Shown here: positions 63,410 through 64,000 of the stretch, in pieces
How positions within the stretch are numbered: the stretch's first letter is position 1
Layout: every line of letters starts with the position of its first letter
The notes under the pieces: generated by a model
Told to the model about the DNA's origin: nothing
Databases searched by the model: none
What the model saw: only the letters and a program-made list of their open reading frames with translations
Source: CAVPNY01 sp963706905
GTDB taxonomy: Bacteria > Chloroflexota > Anaerolineae > Anaerolineales > UBA4823
NCBI GenBank assembly: GCA_963706905.1
Contig: CAVPNY010000014.1
Location: forward strand, 108,571-172,570
Direction: 5' to 3'
Length of the DNA stretch: 64,000 bases
Program-made: the position numbers and the translations under genes

Positions 63410-63825
63410 ATACTTTATTGATACCAACATTTTCGTCTACTCGTTTGATGAGCGCCAGCCAGCCAAGAAAGCGCGCTCCCTGGCGCTCATTCAAGCCGGG
63501 TTAAGCAGCGCTACAGGCATAATCAGCACCCAGGTGGTGCAGGAGTTTCTGAACGTGGCCACCCAGAAATTTACCGTCCCGATGAAACCAGAGGACTGTC
63601 AAATCTACTTGCGCATGGTGCTGAATCCATTGTGCCAGATCTATCCAGACCTGCTGCTTTACGAGACCTGCCTGGAAGTGCAGGCTGAAATCCCGCTATT
63701 CGTTCTATGATTCCTTGATTATCGCCGCCGCCATGCGGGGAGGCTGTGAGATTCTGTATTCAGAGGACTTGCAGGCAGGACAAGAAATAAGGGGGGTGAA
63801 GATTGTTAATCCTTATTCGAATTAA
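63399..63825 (+). pseudogene. vapC: VapC-type PIN-domain toxin, frameshifted
   Basis: The PIN domain begins MSVKYFIDTNIFVYSFD with the first acidic residue (Asp8); TQVVQEFLNVA has Glu49. Near 63692 the frame shifts. The other frame supplies RYSFYDSLIIAAAMRGGCEILYSEDLQAGQEIRGVKIVNPYSN, with the later acidic residues (YDSL, SEDL). Merged, it is a complete 141-aa VapC ribonuclease. With the shift it would be inactive, leaving the antitoxin alone. Confidence 0.85.
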
Positions 63826-64000
63826 GCTATTGAATATTTAGCAACGAACCAGACTGCCAATTTCGAAAACACAGCCTTTCCCACTGACTAGATCCCCAGC
63901 CAGCGGAAATCCTGCCTTCTTGCGCCAGGCGGATGGCAACCTTGGCAAATCCGGCCGTAGCTGCTCGAGCGTACCTGTGCAGACCTCGGAGTTTGTGCAA
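63826..64000. other. Right edge of the window, possible end of a minus-strand gene
   Basis: No certain gene. On the minus strand the sequence is open in more than one frame to the edge, and ACCTCGGAG near 63980 is another copy of the dispersed motif. It could be the tail of a gene outside the window. Confidence 0.3.

Noticed and set aside
1..64000. tRNA or rRNA genes
   Set aside because: No T-loop-like sequence in a cloverleaf context and no rRNA-like stretch were seen by eye; a covariance-model scan would settle this.

Overview
The window looks like a chromosomal contig of a Chloroflexota bacterium, probably class Anaerolineae. The pointers are a moderately high GC content, lipoproteins with LxxC lipoboxes and Pro/Thr linkers, a secreted beta-propeller protein ending in a YLPL-type tail common in Chloroflexota, large cyclase/SARP-NB-ARC-TPR regulators, a UvrA2, and many dispersed palindromic repeats. 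This assignment rests on gene style only. No rRNA, tRNA or CRISPR array was seen.

Layout. 1-4.8 kb: edge of an FMN reductase, a triple-fasciclin lipoprotein, divergently promoted small membrane proteins with an ATP10-like protein, a decayed HAD phosphatase, DUF1801 and GNAT genes. 4.8-12 kb: UvrA2, a CoA-binding protein / Gly-Pro repeat ORF / flavodoxin trio coupled by ATGA overlaps, a broken SDR and an M32 carboxypeptidase. 12-18 kb: DUF1801, exported lipoproteins and a membrane-anchored TPR protein, then a glycosyltransferase remnant and a frameshifted methyltransferase. 18-19.4 kb: an intact IS3-family element. 19.4-26 kb: a winged-helix regulator/membrane protein pair with twin palindromic operators, an SPFH protein, a Doc/AbrB toxin-antitoxin pair, an esterase with an in-frame stop and an AlkX-type winged-helix protein. 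26.3-27.8 kb: a dead integron-type integrase next to a cupin gene flanked by attC-like core sites. 28.5-31.9 kb: an ECF sigma operon with AhpD-like, LiaI-like and DUF2892 proteins, a bactofilin-like lipoprotein and an ICMT-like methyltransferase. 32-41.6 kb: a PadR regulator with a membrane protein, CbrC, a 1040-aa cyclase/NB-ARC/TPR regulator and a YcaQ-like protein. 41.6-49.4 kb: gene remnants, then a run of small enzymes (hydrolase, NTF2-like, DUF1801, methyltransferase, two DinB, YcaQ-like, GNAT, OsmC, APH). 49.5-59.6 kb: a heavily frameshifted stretch holding an SH3 protein, a SARP/NB-ARC regulator, a DnaJ-like protein, an HtrA-like protease and a MoxR-DUF58-VWA-VWA (Bat-type) operon. 59.6-64 kb: an intact GH25 protein with a duplicated C-terminal module, a PD40 propeller protein and a VapBC-type pair.

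Two themes stand out. First, about twenty genes carry frameshifts or in-frame stops while long genes such as the 3.1-kb cyclase and 2.6-kb uvrA2 are clean, so decay, uneven sequence quality, or both must be considered. Second, short mobile or palindromic elements lie at many gene edges: two near-identical 150-bp TIR elements, an element with GGACTTACGCAGTT-type ends, and TCGGAGGTC hairpins. Several lie next to truncated genes. The most novel-looking coding feature is the 101-aa pentapeptide-repeat ORF locked between two genes by ATGA overlaps at both ends.
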